Shown: positions 26,179 to 37,697, numbered from the stretch's first letter. The stretch: 64,000 nt of DNA from Meandrina meandrites (GCA_963693305.1 OY855914.1:21591472-21655471); one strand, 5' to 3'. Notes: a model not told the origin generated them from the sequence alone. A program made the numbers and translations.

Positions 26179-27810
26179 ATGGCTTCTCTTCTAAAATGGA
26201 TTCAGACACCACAAGCTGACAGCATTGCCAAAATAGCGGAAAAAAAAGCTTGGAAGACTTTTCTTGCAAAATACCCGAATTCTGATAAATCTAAGTTTGA
26301 GCCACAAACCGATTTCGCCAAAGACCACACAGCAACCTCAGAAATTTATTTCAAAGCAGGGCCAGGCCATTTGATAAACGTTTTTGGTTCAGACAGCAAA
26401 TATTGGAGCCCGGAAATGAAAAGTGCGCTGGGTGTTGGCCAATCATCAGAAGGTTTTCCACAACAGCTTACACCAAGTGGTTTAAAAGGTGACTCTTTGC
26501 CGATTCCTGCTGTTGGCTTTCACGATGCCGCCCCGAGTTTGAAAAAAATATTTAATGACCAACTGAATATTTACGTAACACCGGACCAGTATTTCACAAC
26601 AAAGTTCAGAGAGATATTTCAAAAAACCAAACTCACCCACCATTCAGGGAAAGAGTCCAAAACATGGCTAGCCGGCCCAAATATTAAATATTGGCCACAG
26701 CAGCTGAATTTTGCTGTCTGGTGCGCGACAACGGGCTGTGGTATCAGTCGTGAAATTTTCGATGACAACTCTGCTATCCCTTTGCCACCGAATGTGCGAG
26801 CTTTTTACAAGTTCCATATATATTTTACTGTCAGGCGAATATTGTTTCAGATGGGAGGAATACAAAGCATAAGCACTTTGCCTGGCGACCCTACTTTTGA
26901 CCAGTTTAACAACAAATACGACGTGGCTTCATACAAAAGAATATGCAATGAGTTTGGAGTCGACCCGTCAAGCGATTTTCGTTTTACAGGAGGTGCAAAC
27001 CACGGCCTGGGAAGCGTTTACGTCTATGCCTCATACATTGGACCAGCTAAAGAAGAGGAAGACATTTACCCTGGTGGCGCAAAAAAAATTTCTGACGAAG
27101 GCGGTAAAGGCAAAGATGGTAACTTGATGTATTATATCGAGCCGGATGACGCTGCCTACAGACAGGCAGACTGGTTTTGTCCCAATGTAGCAGAAGGTCT
27201 GACCCAGGCGGGTTTGGCACGAATAAACCAGTCGATAGAGGCGTTCGTTTACTGTGTTTTGGGTTCACGGGTGAATGTTAGAAGCAGCATACTTGGGTCA
27301 GGAGGGCGCGCAAAGGAAGCGCAAAGTGAGTTCCTTGTGCTAGTGGAAGACTCAATAAGGCAACCCGATCTGGCAAAGTCAGTTCAAAGGTACCAACTTG
27401 CTGTCGACGAGGCAAAGGTGAGGCTTAACCTTGCTGTGTGTCCGGGGGCCTGGCTGATGCCTGCGCGGATGGTAATAAATTCGGGAAGTGTTATTGGTTA
27501 CAACAACCAGCTCAAACAAGCTTTGCCAGGCATGAAGCTCGGGGTTAACGACGAAGTGAACACTAGCACAAAAAAAGCAGCGCTAAAGCTAATGGCAGGA
27601 GGGCCATCAAAGATAAACCCACCAAACAGCCACCCCTCAAACCCAATACACAAGGAAGCAACGCAAGAAAAGGGGCCCGTGCCTGAAGAGAAAACACCTG
27701 ATAAGCCATTACCAAATGCAAATAGCACTGAAACACACGAAAATAATAAAGCAGCTGTTGCTGTTGCTGCCGTCGGGGTTGCGGCATTGATTTACACTGT
27801 TATGCGCTAA
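26179..27810 (+). CDS. 543-aa protein of unknown function with C-terminal membrane anchor
   Basis: Intact. Mostly globular, Trp/Tyr-rich region (IKYWPQQLNFAVWCATTGCGISREIF, FYKFHIYFTVRRIL), conserved Asn/Asp segments, a Pro-rich linker (about 480-515) and a C-terminal hydrophobic helix (AAVAVAAVGVAALIYTVM, about 523-541). A second, broken copy in D (41104-43020) shares nearly all of it but starts with an extra Gly/Lys/Ala-rich 50 residues, so this frame may be 5'-truncated or use an alternative start. I do not recognise a family; a virion surface or membrane-linked structural protein is a guess from size and anchor. Confidence 0.75.
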   Translation: MASLLKWIQTPQADSIAKIAEKKAWKTFLAKYPNSDKSKFEPQTDFAKDHTATSEIYFKAGPGHLINVFGSDSKYWSPEMKSALGVGQSSEGFPQQLTPSGLKGDSLPIPAVGFHDAAPSLKKIFNDQLNIYVTPDQYFTTKFREIFQKTKLTHHSGKESKTWLAGPNIKYWPQQLNFAVWCATTGCGISREIFDDNSAIPLPPNVRAFYKFHIYFTVRRILFQMGGIQSISTLPGDPTFDQFNNKYDVASYKRICNEFGVDPSSDFRFTGGANHGLGSVYVYASYIGPAKEEEDIYPGGAKKISDEGGKGKDGNLMYYIEPDDAAYRQADWFCPNVAEGLTQAGLARINQSIEAFVYCVLGSRVNVRSSILGSGGRAKEAQSEFLVLVEDSIRQPDLAKSVQRYQLAVDEAKVRLNLAVCPGAWLMPARMVINSGSVIGYNNQLKQALPGMKLGVNDEVNTSTKKAALKLMAGGPSKINPPNSHPSNPIHKEATQEKGPVPEEKTPDKPLPNANSTETHENNKAAVAVAAVGVAALIYTVMR

Positions 27811-28865
27811 CGCCGCTTCTTGATGTATTTTTCGACAAGAAAGGCAACCACAGCCAAAGTCAGCAGCCAGGTGTGCTCAGCAAGAAAGCCGATAGCTTGA
27901 CCGGCGGCTTTGAAAAGAAAGCTCACAATTGACCCAATAAGACCTGGCAGAGCTGATGCAACCTTTGAGCCAATATCTTTCAGACCTTTTACCGGTGGCT
28001 CACAAAGCGTTTGTAATAGCCCCAATGACAGCACCGATTGTGACACCGGCAGCAAGAACGATAGCTGTAACGGTCACACCATATTTTTTGAATATCTCCT
28101 TTACCCTCTCACGAAGTGGAAGCGCTCTTTCTCTTTAATCAATCTGCGTTCTTAAACGAGCAAGCTCCACTTGTCTTTCCGCCACTCTTCCTTCGGCAGC
28201 TTGTTTATCAGAAGGTGATCATGAGGCGTTTTCATTGTCGATAACTGCCTGATCTTCCTCGTTTTGGCGCTGCAGCTCGGCTTCTTGCTCTTTCAGCTCA
28301 TCCAACGTTCTTGTGTGGTTGAGCCTCGCTTCTATTGTGTTTCTTTCGCTCTCTTTGGCTGCCAGGCTTTCTCTAAGTTGATAGACCCTGGTTTGTTCTT
28401 TGGCTTTGGTTTTAGCTTGTTTCTCGAGAGCCGCCACCTCTTTTTTTGCATTTTCAAAATCCTTTTGATAATTTTTTTCAGTTGCTGCAGTCTTCGCAGT
28501 TCTGATTCACTTTCAACGTTTGACCCCAGTTGATCAATACTGGCTTGAGTTCGCTCGATTCTTATTCTAAGATCTTGCACTTCTTGGGCGGCTTTTTCTC
28601 TTTCAGAGGCGAGTTTTTCTGCATCTCTGAGTTGTTTTTCAGCTTCTCTTAATCTCTGCCGGTTTTCTCTTATTTCTTCATTGTCTTGAGCAATCAGAGA
28701 TTCAGCTTCTGGACCAAGGGATGTTTTGGATTTGTCTGTGAATTTTTTGAGAAGACCTTTCCCATCTTTTCTGAAAATGTCAGTCTCGCCACCTTTTGTT
28801 CCAAATGAAACTATTGTAGTGTCATTGCCAGGCTTTTTGCTGAAACCGATTGGGCCTAATTTCAT
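27807..28865 (-). pseudogene. Coiled-coil protein with C-terminal hydrophobic region, broken
   Basis: Starts at 28865 (MKLGPIGFSKKPG). A long coiled coil follows (NEEIRENRQRLREAEKQLR, REKAAQEVQDLRIRIERTQ) with a frameshift near 28460. A TGA at about 28220, a TAA near 28138 and a TGA near 28010 interrupt one frame that still encodes KEIFKKYGVTVTAIVLAAG; after another frameshift it finishes with IGSIVSFLFKAAGQAIGFLA and KYIKKRR. The parts together suggest a coiled-coil, two-helix membrane protein. It overlaps the end of the 543-aa gene by 4 bp, tail to tail. Confidence 0.65.
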
Positions 28866-29954
28866 TGTTCCCGGCTCACTTGCGCTGCGCTTCAACATCG
28901 ATTTGAGCGGAGGCCATGCCAACAACTTTCTTGTCGACAATGTTGGTCGGGCGCTAGTTGACAAACTTGTTGTGAAGTACTCTGGCACCATACTGCAGGA
29001 CACAGTTGGTTATGACATTTACAAGATATTCGAGGACCTCTTCCTATCGTAGGAGGAGCGCGACAACATGCTGCAGATGGAATCCAGAGTGAGGATCTCA
29101 ACAAAATTCGCTCAAACGCGGGTGATAAGAAGACCTCAGGCGTTGATGCAGAGAAAAAACTGAACGGGATTTACGGAACCAAATACAGGATCCGCCTTGA
29201 CCACCAGATTTTGAACGACCACGAGACCTTTTATCCGCAGGCTCTATTCAACGATCTTGTGTTCGAACTGACACTTGCGCCAGCCTCTCAGGTTGTCAGA
29301 GGCTCCAATCCAAAAAAACTGAAATACAAGCTGACAAACATCCAGCTGGAGTACGAGATGATAACAAGCAAAACACTGGTAGATGAAGCCCTCAGCGCGT
29401 ACTCAAGTGGAAAAGAATTTGCATATGACCACATTCAGCGTGACGAAGTGGTTATGTTTGCCAAAGGCACAGACACAAGGCTGAATCTCAGAGTTAACCC
29501 GCAGAGAAGGTCCCTCAAAGGCATCTTGCTACTTTTTGTCGAGCCCTATGTTGCTGGCGCAAGGCAGGCAGAAACTTACTTAAACCCAGACCTGACGAAA
29601 GTCAGTGTCACAGTAAACGGCTCGCCCAACAGGCTTTACAACAACGGCCTTGAAGGAATTGATTTCTGGGAGGAGGTCAAACGCTTCTTTCTCAAAGCTG
29701 AAAACAAAACACAGCACATGAATGCAACAAAGTTTTATACAGAAAACAAGTTCGGGCTTATGATCGATCTGCGTTCCACGGCTGACCACTCGATGCACGG
29801 AAGTGACACGCGACTTGTAAACACAAAGGATGGGGTACAGCTGGAGCTCGAGAGGAATGCAAGTGGCTCTGGCAATGTGAACTGCCACATTTACGTAATC
29901 AGCGACGCGCAGATAAATATATTAGAAAGGCAATTAGAATCTATGCAGTACTAA
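28866..29954 (+). pseudogene. Major capsid protein (C type), 5'-truncated and broken
   Basis: Homologous in pattern to the widespread Polinton double-jelly-roll capsid proteins. Recognisable pieces: LVDKLVVKYSGTILQDT, YDIYKIFEDLFL, then a TAG at 29050 and a frameshift near 29075, then KIRSNAGDKKTSGVD, HETFYPQALFNDLVFELTLA, GILLLFVEPYVAGARQAE, KFGLMIDLRST and a C-terminal GNVNCHIYVISDAQINI. The N-terminal region is missing: the coding match begins right at the divergent start of the neighbouring gene. The large 3' part (29211-29954) is open. Confidence 0.8.
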
Positions 29955-29959
29955 TAGAA

Positions 29960-30566
29960 ATGGATCCGAGCAAGATACCCTTCAACGCTCTCATTGTCGG
30001 CCCGACGAATTCAGGCAAATCTAGGTTTGTGGTGGACCAGATCTACGGCCCTTTCCGCGGCAAGTTCGACTACATTGTGCTTATCTGCCCAACATTCGCG
30101 CACAACAAGACCTACCACCGAATTCGTGAAAATGACCCAAGAATGTTTGTGATAATATGCAAGCAGCACGAGGTGGAATTTTTTTTGAATGTCGTGAGCT
30201 GGCTGTTTGAGGGCACCAACACGCTCATAATCCTCGATGACTGCGCAGCCTCCAAAGATGTGAAAGGGCGCACAGGCCAGCTGGTGAATCTTGGCTTTTC
30301 CGCTCGACATATCGGCATCAGCGTTTGGGTGCTTACCCAGAAGATAACCAGCATCACACCTTCCTTCCGGGAGAACGTGGCGGCTATCATTCTATTTTAC
30401 ACTCCCTCGGCCAAAACCCCCGAAGGCGATCTTTGATGATTACGCCGGCGAACTCTCCCACGATGAGTACAAAAATCTGATTTCAAAGCTGAAAGAGCGG
30501 AAGTTCTCTTATCTCGTGTTCTTGCTTCGCTACCCCTACGGTATTCATTTTGAATTAAAAAAATAA
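29960..30566 (+). pseudogene. DNA-packaging ATPase (C), frameshifted
   Basis: Walker A GPTNSGKS near residue 13, Walker B LIILDDC near 90, and a VWVLTQK sensor-like segment. A frameshift near 30420 separates the last 45 or so residues (GELSHDEYKNLISKLKERKF ... PYGIHFEL). The gene starts 5 bp after the capsid stop. It is the same functional gene as A's 4067-4699 but on the opposite strand relative to its capsid gene, and more typical of classical Polintons. Confidence 0.85.
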
Positions 30567-30584
30567 AAGTTGTATATAGTGACA

Positions 30585-31184
30585 ATGAGTGAACAAGAGT
30601 TGTGCGCAGAACTTACGAACTTTAACCTGGACCTACTGGAAGCCGAGCCGTCAAGCGGGCCAGCTGGTAGTATTTTGCCAGACTTAACAAGTTTAACCGT
30701 CCCCGGACCTGACATTCCTGCTCTTCGTGAGCAGCTGAACGTGCTTGTATCTACAGGCAAAGCCAAAGAGGCCATCGGAGTGCAGTTAACACATGAACAG
30801 GTAAAGCGCCTGAGCGACAAAGATGTTGAGAAATACATCAAAAGGTACGAGACCTACGTGGGCTCCAAGACAACAGAAAGTTTGATCGACAGCTGCATTT
30901 TTCTTGTAACCAAAGCGGTCGGAATGGCCGTTGACATCAAAGACATCGACGCTTATCAAAAAGAACTCAGAAACGACTACATCATCAACCAAGAGCTCTC
31001 CAATCTGGCCGGCAACCTTGCTTTTAAGTGCGGACGTTTTCTTGCTCTGGCCAACGCGGCGCTGATCACAACAATACACATTGATTTTAACTCGCATTTG
31101 GATAGAAAGGATGAAGCAAAATTAGAAGAAATTCCTCAGCATACCTCACCAACTGCTGAACACTTGCAGACAAATTCTGAGTAA
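30585..31184 (+). CDS. Conserved-looking 199-aa helical protein, unknown
   Basis: ATG at 30585 after TGTATATAGTGACA. Leu-rich helical protein with a Pro-rich turn near residues 30-50 and a hydrophobic helix near 145-165 (NLAFKCGRFLALANAALITT). Located between the packaging ATPase and small membrane genes. No family named. Confidence 0.65.
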   Translation: MSEQELCAELTNFNLDLLEAEPSSGPAGSILPDLTSLTVPGPDIPALREQLNVLVSTGKAKEAIGVQLTHEQVKRLSDKDVEKYIKRYETYVGSKTTESLIDSCIFLVTKAVGMAVDIKDIDAYQKELRNDYIINQELSNLAGNLAFKCGRFLALANAALITTIHIDFNSHLDRKDEAKLEEIPQHTSPTAEHLQTNSE

Positions 31185-31207
31185 TTGCATATACGCTTCG
31201 TTTCAAA

Positions 31208-31699
31208 ATGTCAACCGAACAATCCGAGACTGCAAATTCACAAGGCGAGACCCAGACGGCACATTCGCAGGTCGATATCACACAGCAAGCAACAACTCCA
31301 ACTCCAACTTCAACCCCGCAGCGTGCAAAAAATCCCAAGCGTGTGGCTGCTGGCAAATTGGTCGCTGAAAGAACGCGGTGGGCTCGTGAACAACAGAAAA
31401 AAGCCGCAGCTGAGGCTGCTGTCATAATTGCAAACAACAATGCAAAGGCAGCTGCCCCGGCCCCTGAGCCAGACCCACCTATTGTAGACGAAACACCAAA
31501 GAGTACCGTAGAAAAAAATAGCAGTCTCAGCACCACCCAATGGCTTGCTGTTGCCAGCTTAGTCGTTTCACTGATCGGGATTTATTACAAACGCGAAGAG
31601 CTAAAGGCCGCATTCAGCAAAAAGACACCTAAGCCCGCACGTGCTGAGCCACAACCTGTTCGTGCGACACAGCCCAGAGGTGTAAAACATTTGGATTGA
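31208..31699 (+). CDS. Ala/Pro-rich protein with one membrane segment
   Basis: 163 aa: a Thr/Gln-rich N-terminus (QQATTPTPTSTPQ), a basic Ala-rich helix (KKAAAEAAVIIANNNAKAAA), and a hydrophobic segment at about 110-128 (TQWLAVASLVVSLIGIYY) followed by a basic tail. Probably an anchored virion or membrane protein. Confidence 0.6.
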   Translation: MSTEQSETANSQGETQTAHSQVDITQQATTPTPTSTPQRAKNPKRVAAGKLVAERTRWAREQQKKAAAEAAVIIANNNAKAAAPAPEPDPPIVDETPKSTVEKNSSLSTTQWLAVASLVVSLIGIYYKREELKAAFSKKTPKPARAEPQPVRATQPRGVKHLD

Positions 31700-31736
31700 A
31701 TATTTACGAATTAATATTATACCTGCCTCCTATACC

Positions 31737-31841
31737 ATGAAAAAAGTTGACGTTCCCCAAGTTCTTATCTCAACCGCGGCCATTTTTGGAATCGGACAGT
31801 CCGCGATCTTTTCAATGCCACATTATATAACCAGGACGTAG
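31737..31841 (+). CDS. 34-residue hydrophobic small ORF
   Basis: ATG at 31737 to TAG at 31839-31841; central hydrophobic LISTAAIFGIGQSAIFSM. Preceded by ATATTATACC. In line with neighbouring small membrane genes but short enough to be chance. Confidence 0.35.
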   Translation: MKKVDVPQVLISTAAIFGIGQSAIFSMPHYITRT

Positions 31842-31901
31842 AAGAGACAGATTAATTTTTTTTAAACTTTTGTATGTTTCCATTTCTATACTTGCAAAAT
31901 A

Positions 31902-32123
31902 ATGTCAGAAAACAACCTTGTTAAAACCATCATGGATGCTGCTACTATAACCGGTTTGGCCGCCGGCATCGGCTGGGTCGCAAAAAAGGTTGTAAAAGAG
32001 AATTTTACTTCTGACCCCAGCAGCAGTGCGATGAACTACGTGAAGTTCACAGCCGTCGTGGCAGGGAGCATTGCGCTCAAACAGTACCTTGAGGACCAAA
32101 AAATCCTTCCCACCAGCGTCTGA
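31902..32123 (+). CDS. Small membrane protein, 73 aa
   Basis: Hydrophobic segments at about 10-28 (IMDAATITGLAAGIGWVAKKV) and 43-60 (VKFTAVVAGSIALKQYL). Part of a run of small membrane-protein genes. Confidence 0.55.
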   Translation: MSENNLVKTIMDAATITGLAAGIGWVAKKVVKENFTSDPSSSAMNYVKFTAVVAGSIALKQYLEDQKILPTSV

Positions 32124-32165
32124 AATTAATGATTTGAAAAAAACTCTGATCTGATATATAACACA

Positions 32166-32591
32166 ATGGCAAGTATCGCGATTATGGCTGGTGGGGCTGT
32201 GTTGAATGCTGCGGCTTTTATCGGTGGCAATTATCTTGCGAGGGCACTTGGCGGAGGTGACAAAGCTGCACTTGATGAAAACGTACGACATGATAAAGCT
32301 CTCGAGGCGTATCAAGCGGCTTACGCCCAATACTCCCGTGACCGCACCAAACTTCTCGACTGGATTGCGACTAACACGCAAATAAAGGCGGAGGCCAAGC
32401 AGAACTTCACCAACACTGACTATGCCTTTAAACTGTACAACCAGGCACACCCTGACAAACAAATGATACCCCCAAAAGAGCCTAAGTTCTCAGATTTCTA
32501 TCAACCAAGCGAGCAGCAGAAAAATGGTGAACTCATGTTCGTGGGCGCCAGTGCTCTTGCTTTGGGCTACGCTGCCTTCCGGTTCCTTTAA
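32166..32591 (+). CDS. Small protein with N- and C-terminal hydrophobic ends
   Basis: 141 aa; N-terminal IAIMAGGAVLNAAAFIGGNYL and C-terminal LMFVGASALALGYAAFRFL flank a charged helical middle. GATATATAACACA lies before the ATG. Likely a two-anchor membrane protein; family unknown. Confidence 0.6.
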   Translation: MASIAIMAGGAVLNAAAFIGGNYLARALGGGDKAALDENVRHDKALEAYQAAYAQYSRDRTKLLDWIATNTQIKAEAKQNFTNTDYAFKLYNQAHPDKQMIPPKEPKFSDFYQPSEQQKNGELMFVGASALALGYAAFRFL

Positions 32592-33538
32592 ACTTTTTTA
32601 CAGCGATCAAAAAATTATCCGAAGCCGCCAAGGTACCAGAAGAAACCGCAAAAAAGTGGCTGATCAAGCAAGCACTCTGGCAGAACTTCCTCCCCGCACC
32701 GAAGCGCATTCCTCGGCCGAAATTCGACGTGCCAACACCCAACAAAGTCCACCAGGCGGATCTTCTTTTTCTGCCCCATGACAAACTGCCCTGCGGGCGC
32801 AAAGTTTTGAAATACGCACTCACCGTTGTCGACGTGGCCAGCCGCTACAAAGAGGCTGAACCCTTGACCTCGAAAAACTCTGATGAAGTTGCCCTGGCTT
32901 TTAAGAGAATTTACAAGCGCGCTCCTCTGAAATGGCCTGAACTGCTGCAGGTTGACCCTGGGCGCGAATTCATGGGCGCTGTTACAAAAGAAATGGAAAA
33001 TCACAAAACGTACTTTCGGCGAGGGCGCGTTGACATTCACCGTGACCAGGCCATTGTTGAACGTTTCAAGCGCACCCTGGCTGAGCGCTTGTTCGGGCAT
33101 CAGTACGCCGTTGAAATGCGCATGCCTGAGGGCCAGCGGTCCACGGCGTGGGTAAAAAGGCTTCCTAAAGTTGTGGCCGCTCTGAACAATGAAGTAACAA
33201 GCCTTATCGGCCAGAAACCCGCCGTTGCCATCAAAGAAAAAAATGTTTATGCAAAGCCATCAACACCTTATTTGAGGCCTGTTGGGGAAAGGGAAAAAAA
33301 GCTCCCCTCTCTTGTGAATGTTAGGTATTTGTACCAACCTGGCGAGCTTGAAGGTGGTGTGAAAAGAGCCACTGATCCAATCTGGTCTTTGAAAGTTTAC
33401 AACATTGAACGATCTTTTACCAAACCGAATCAGCCCGTTCTCTACTATTTGCACGACGGGCCCAAGCGCGGCTTTGTGCGTGAAGAACTGCTGGTTGTGC
33501 CTCCAAATACTACTCTTCCACCGGCTAACGTGAACTAA
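32588..33538 (+). pseudogene. Retroviral-type integrase (C), 5' end missing
   Basis: Open to 33538 and alignable with A's integrase from its residue 20 on: AIKKLSEAAKVPEETAKKW, VHQADLLFLPHD, LLQVDPGREFMG, DQAIVERFKRT, VLYYLHDGPKRGFVREELLVVP. The first 20 residues and the ATG are absent; the frame joins the end of the preceding gene. The sequence just before the match, CTTTTTTACAG, would make a good splice acceptor. The catalytic residues are all present, so only the start is lost or supplied by an upstream exon. Confidence 0.8.
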
Positions 33539-36500
33539 AGGTGAAATTCGATTGGTTCGGTGTGTATCCCGTCAGGCAGCACCCATCGTTTGTCATAACA
33601 AGCACCCAACCCCAGCTTCTGCTGCTCGTAAGTGACCATATTTCCATCCCGCATCCTGAAACCTCTGTTTGTTGCCATATCCTTGCCATCCTTGTTGCCT
33701 TCCAACGCTGCCTTGAAACGCTGCCAGGTTATCTCGTTTTGCTTCTTCGACATCCCCTTTGTGCTGAACTTCTTTTTTTCGCCCTGGTCGTCAATGAAAT
33801 AACATTTTGAGCAGAGTGCAATCATCCGTTTGCCCTCACACTCCAGCTTAAACAGACCCAGCGTTCGACCGCTCCACTTGTCCCAAGCCAGCTACTGCTT
33901 TTTTTGCGCCTCGAATTCTGGTTTCAGCTCCGGACGGACAATGTCCTCGAGTTTCTTACCAGAGATGGCTATGTAGTTGCTGTCCGTATCCATCTTTATC
34001 AGCTCGAAATCTCTTCTGTCAAAATACCTGTCAAGGAAGTCGTAATAGAATTCCAACATACGCAGCTTTGCCAGCTGATAGACAGCAATTCCAACCTGAA
34101 ATGGGCGTCTGATTGTGATCCGAGGCTTCCGGCTTTCCAACTCATACGCCTGCCCTATCTCATCAAGATCTGAGAAATACACGCTTCGCAATGCTCTGTC
34201 GACTACCTTCTCATCTTTGGTGTAAATGATGTTTGTTTGCCGTTCCAAGGCTTCGATGAGCTTCCCGTACCCGCTGTTTCCCAGAAGTTTGAACACCTCG
34301 GCCAGCAGAGCCTTGCTTTTTTCCACGTCTCCTGTCCGGCGAGCCTCTGTAACTTGCTCCACGAACCAGGGAAAGATCTTGGCCGGTTTGTAGTCAATTG
34401 TCCGATAAACCTTTTTAATTTCCGCTCCGTGTTTCACATACCAGAGCAGCAGAGGGGCGTACACCAACATCCTCTGTGCAGACAACCCACCCATAAGTTT
34501 TCTCCCGTCTCCGCGGTTTCTGCCTGTATCCCGCAAGTATTTGAGCATATGCTTGGGGACAGCTTCAACCGGCACAACTTTGTTGTAGAAGAACGAACAC
34601 ATTTCCTCGAACTTTTGGTGCAAGTACTTCGGAATCTCTATATCTACTTCGGCAAACCCGAACCAGCTTCCTTCTTTGAGCCTGTGCGTTAGTACAGTAG
34701 CCCCCTCTGTTTGGTACTCGTCTGTGTAGTGAACGACCCTTTCCTTTCCGCAAGGCATTTCTCTGAGCATGGTTGAAAGATAGAGGGCGTTGGCATCGTA
34801 ACCGAGGATATTTTTGCAGAGACGGGGTTCCGCTATTTGATGTGACCTTATTCTTGTAACATCAACTTCGTGGAGCCTTGTGAAAACGAGGCTAGGACCT
34901 CCGACAACAGCTTCTTTCAGCATCTCATATGCTTCTTTGCCTGGGCTGTAAAGCTCCGCATTCCGCTCAACAGCTCCCTTGAGTAAGTAATGTAAACTCA
35001 CGCCTGGGACGCTGACAGCATCTTTCAGGATGTCGATTCCCTTCTCAGTGTAGAAGTTTCTCATTTTTTGCAGTGCCTCGAGGCCGGGAGCCACATCGAG
35101 ATTATTGTAGTACCGCAGCCAGTCTGCGAAGTTTTGCATTCCCTTTTCTTTGAACAGACTCTTACACCCCTCCCATTCTTCTCGTGTTAGAATGTACTCA
35201 CCCTTAAGCTTCGAATACCACTCCTCATATTCCGGGAGCCCTGGGTAATACAGCTTTTCGGGTCTGTCAAACCACTCGTATGGAAACCATGATTTAACTG
35301 TCTTGCATTCGTAGGCTTTCACCCATTTCTCATAGCTAGTCCCCGGACCAAGGTAATTTATGATGTCAAGGAAACGGAAGCCACAAGTGAGCAAGAACAT
35401 TATTTTGTTTCCGTTCTTTGCCACTCTAACTTTGCCGGTTGTGTCAGCAAGGTGCTCTACAAAGTGCTTTTTGATCAGATTCAGATCGTAAGTGCCGGAG
35501 TTGAACCCGGTGACAGGGACCTGGTCGCACCATTCTTCTATTATTGCCTCTGGGCTTTTGGCAGCAGGTTTACGTCTGCTGGCATAAACTCCGCTCTTAC
35601 TTGGGTCCGGATGTTTTTACCGCGCCTCTCCAGCTCTTTCATAAACTTGCGGACCAGCTCTGTGGGATCTCTATTACAGACGTGGGTTGGCTCTCTTTCA
35701 AGAGTGTCACCTATGCTCACCGAGATTGGCACGTGCGCGTTCTCGATAGTGAGATTGTCCGTCGGCTCCTTTCGCTTATTATTGTCACCATACGCCTCAA
35801 AATCGTACAAGATAGCGTGAGGGTAGCTTTTTGTTTGGGTTCGTGGCACGTCATCAGAGATTTCCCCAACTTCGCAGGCCCAAGCCTCAATCACGCGGTA
35901 GCCGGCCTTTCGGAGATAAGCTGTGCGCCTCTTTGTGGCTTTGTAAAGGTCTTTGCGCGTTTTGTCGCCGCGGTCAATGATTCTGTCACGATCATATGGG
36001 TAACATTTTTTGCATCCGTGCCAGTGGCAGCCGTGATATTGAAACACTATCTTTTTCTCAGGGTTGTATCCGTCAACTGGCGCGCGCTCTATCCAATGCT
36101 CGCCTCCATGCCCGGACATTGCGTGGTGAATGCGGATTTTCCAGCGCTTGGCTACGTACTCAAGCCACCGAAGAGATTCTTTAGAAGCTTGATGCTTTGG
36201 GTAAAATGCTTTCTCGTAAGCTGTCTGCGGCGCTTCGATCTTTTCGCCCGGGCAATCTATTACCGTTTTCCCTTGGGCACACCTTTCTGCATGGCATTGA
36301 AGGTTGCAAGCCTTTGTAAATCTTGCGTTGCAGTGGGTGCATGCATACATATTAGCCAACTTTGCAATGTCTTTTATTAAGAACGCGTGCTCCCCAAAAA
36401 TACCAATTGTCATAATATTTTTTAACTGTGCCGTAGGGTTTCTTGTTAGATGCCATACCACTTCAGTACCTACACGCTCGGGTACATAAACCCTGATGCC

Positions 36501-37465
36501 GAGCCAATCAGAAAAAGCTTTGCCCTTATTCAGATGCATTTCTACCTTTTCTAATTCGTCCAGAGATGTTTTTGGACAGTTAGTCGGCATATTTCTGAGC
36601 TTGAAGAAACTCTTGGCGAGACCTTGGGCTACTTTTGTGCTTCGATCTGGCCTAGCTCCTCTGTGGACAGCAATGCAACGACACAGACAAAATTTATCTT
36701 GATAGGTATCCAGTGCCACCATTGCTTGTCCTCTTGCTGCGTGTGCAAGGTTGCGCAGCCAGTCTGATAAGGGTCCTGTACCCATGAGTGGTTGACGGTC
36801 AAGAACAACCTTCACATCAACATTGAAGTGGCTTACGAAGACCCACTTTGTGGATGGTCTATTGATACTATCTGAATCCAGGCGGGTAGTCTCCTTCTCA
36901 CTCAGCCATTTCTCAGCTTCTTCTAGTTTGTTCATCCAATGGGAGCCTTTGTTGGTGTAGTAGATAATTTCCGTGCCGTCTTCAATGTTGCGCAACTTAT
37001 ACGAGTAAACGTGCCTGGCGTAAAATGATGTCCGCACATTCACTCTGATTTTTTCCATAAATTTTGGTGTGAGGTCTTCATTAAGATCTTTGATGAAGCG
37101 CCACCGCTTGTAACGCCTTTGCTCTCTTCACCATCAAATCTTGCGACATCGTACAAATTAATAATCTCATTCTGGTAGTCTGTCACATTTCGAATGTTCT
37201 GGGGTGGAAAGGGATCAAATTGTCTCAAAAGTTGTTGTCTTCTCTCCCTTTTTCGAGGTGGTGCTATTGGTTGGAAAGGTTTAGGACGTAAAGGAGGTCT
37301 TAAACGCTGCTGCACTTCTTCTGAAATTGGTTTATCTAGCACATTCTGAACAATCTTTTCAACCGCAGGCACGTTTTCACGAAGTAATTGCGATAAATAG
37401 CGCAACTCTGCTGGGTCTATTTTCGCAAGTTCTTCTTCCAAAGCTTCAAAGTCGATGTCCTCCAT
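33535..37465 (-). pseudogene. Protein-primed-type DNA polymerase B (C), broken
   Basis: Homologous throughout to A's polymerase, starting at 37465 after TATTATTATATACA. Damage: frameshift near 37125, frameshift near 35540, and an in-frame TAG at 33892-33894. Exonuclease motifs (LYDFEAYGD, NSGTYDLNL) and polymerase motifs (GYDANALY, KLLGNSGYGK, MDTDSNY) are preserved in the pieces. The zinc-finger and YHGCHWHGC segments are also present. The loop that contains the palindromic insert in A is about 20 residues shorter here. Confidence 0.92.
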
Positions 37466-37697
37466 TGTATATAATAATAGAAAATTTTGTTGAAAATTTA
37501 TTAATATAATCAAAGGTGGTTATTCTCTAATTGAGAAAACTTTTTTTATATAATGTGAGGTGTCAATTCTCTAATTGCTTGTGCTTTATAGGAGCGCATT
37601 TTTTTCTTCGACAACCACCAAGCAAAAAGGTAGCCGAAAATGTGGTAGCCCTGACTGAAAATACACTCTCATATTTTTTAAATGACCCTCTCTTGCG
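37466..37697. other. Spacer between polymerase start and right terminus of C
   Basis: About 230 bp, including a TATATAATAATAG by the polymerase start. A TTATTCTCTAATTGAGAA at 37519 and TCAATTCTCTAATTGC at 37563 form a short direct repeat. No gene seen. Confidence 0.5.
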
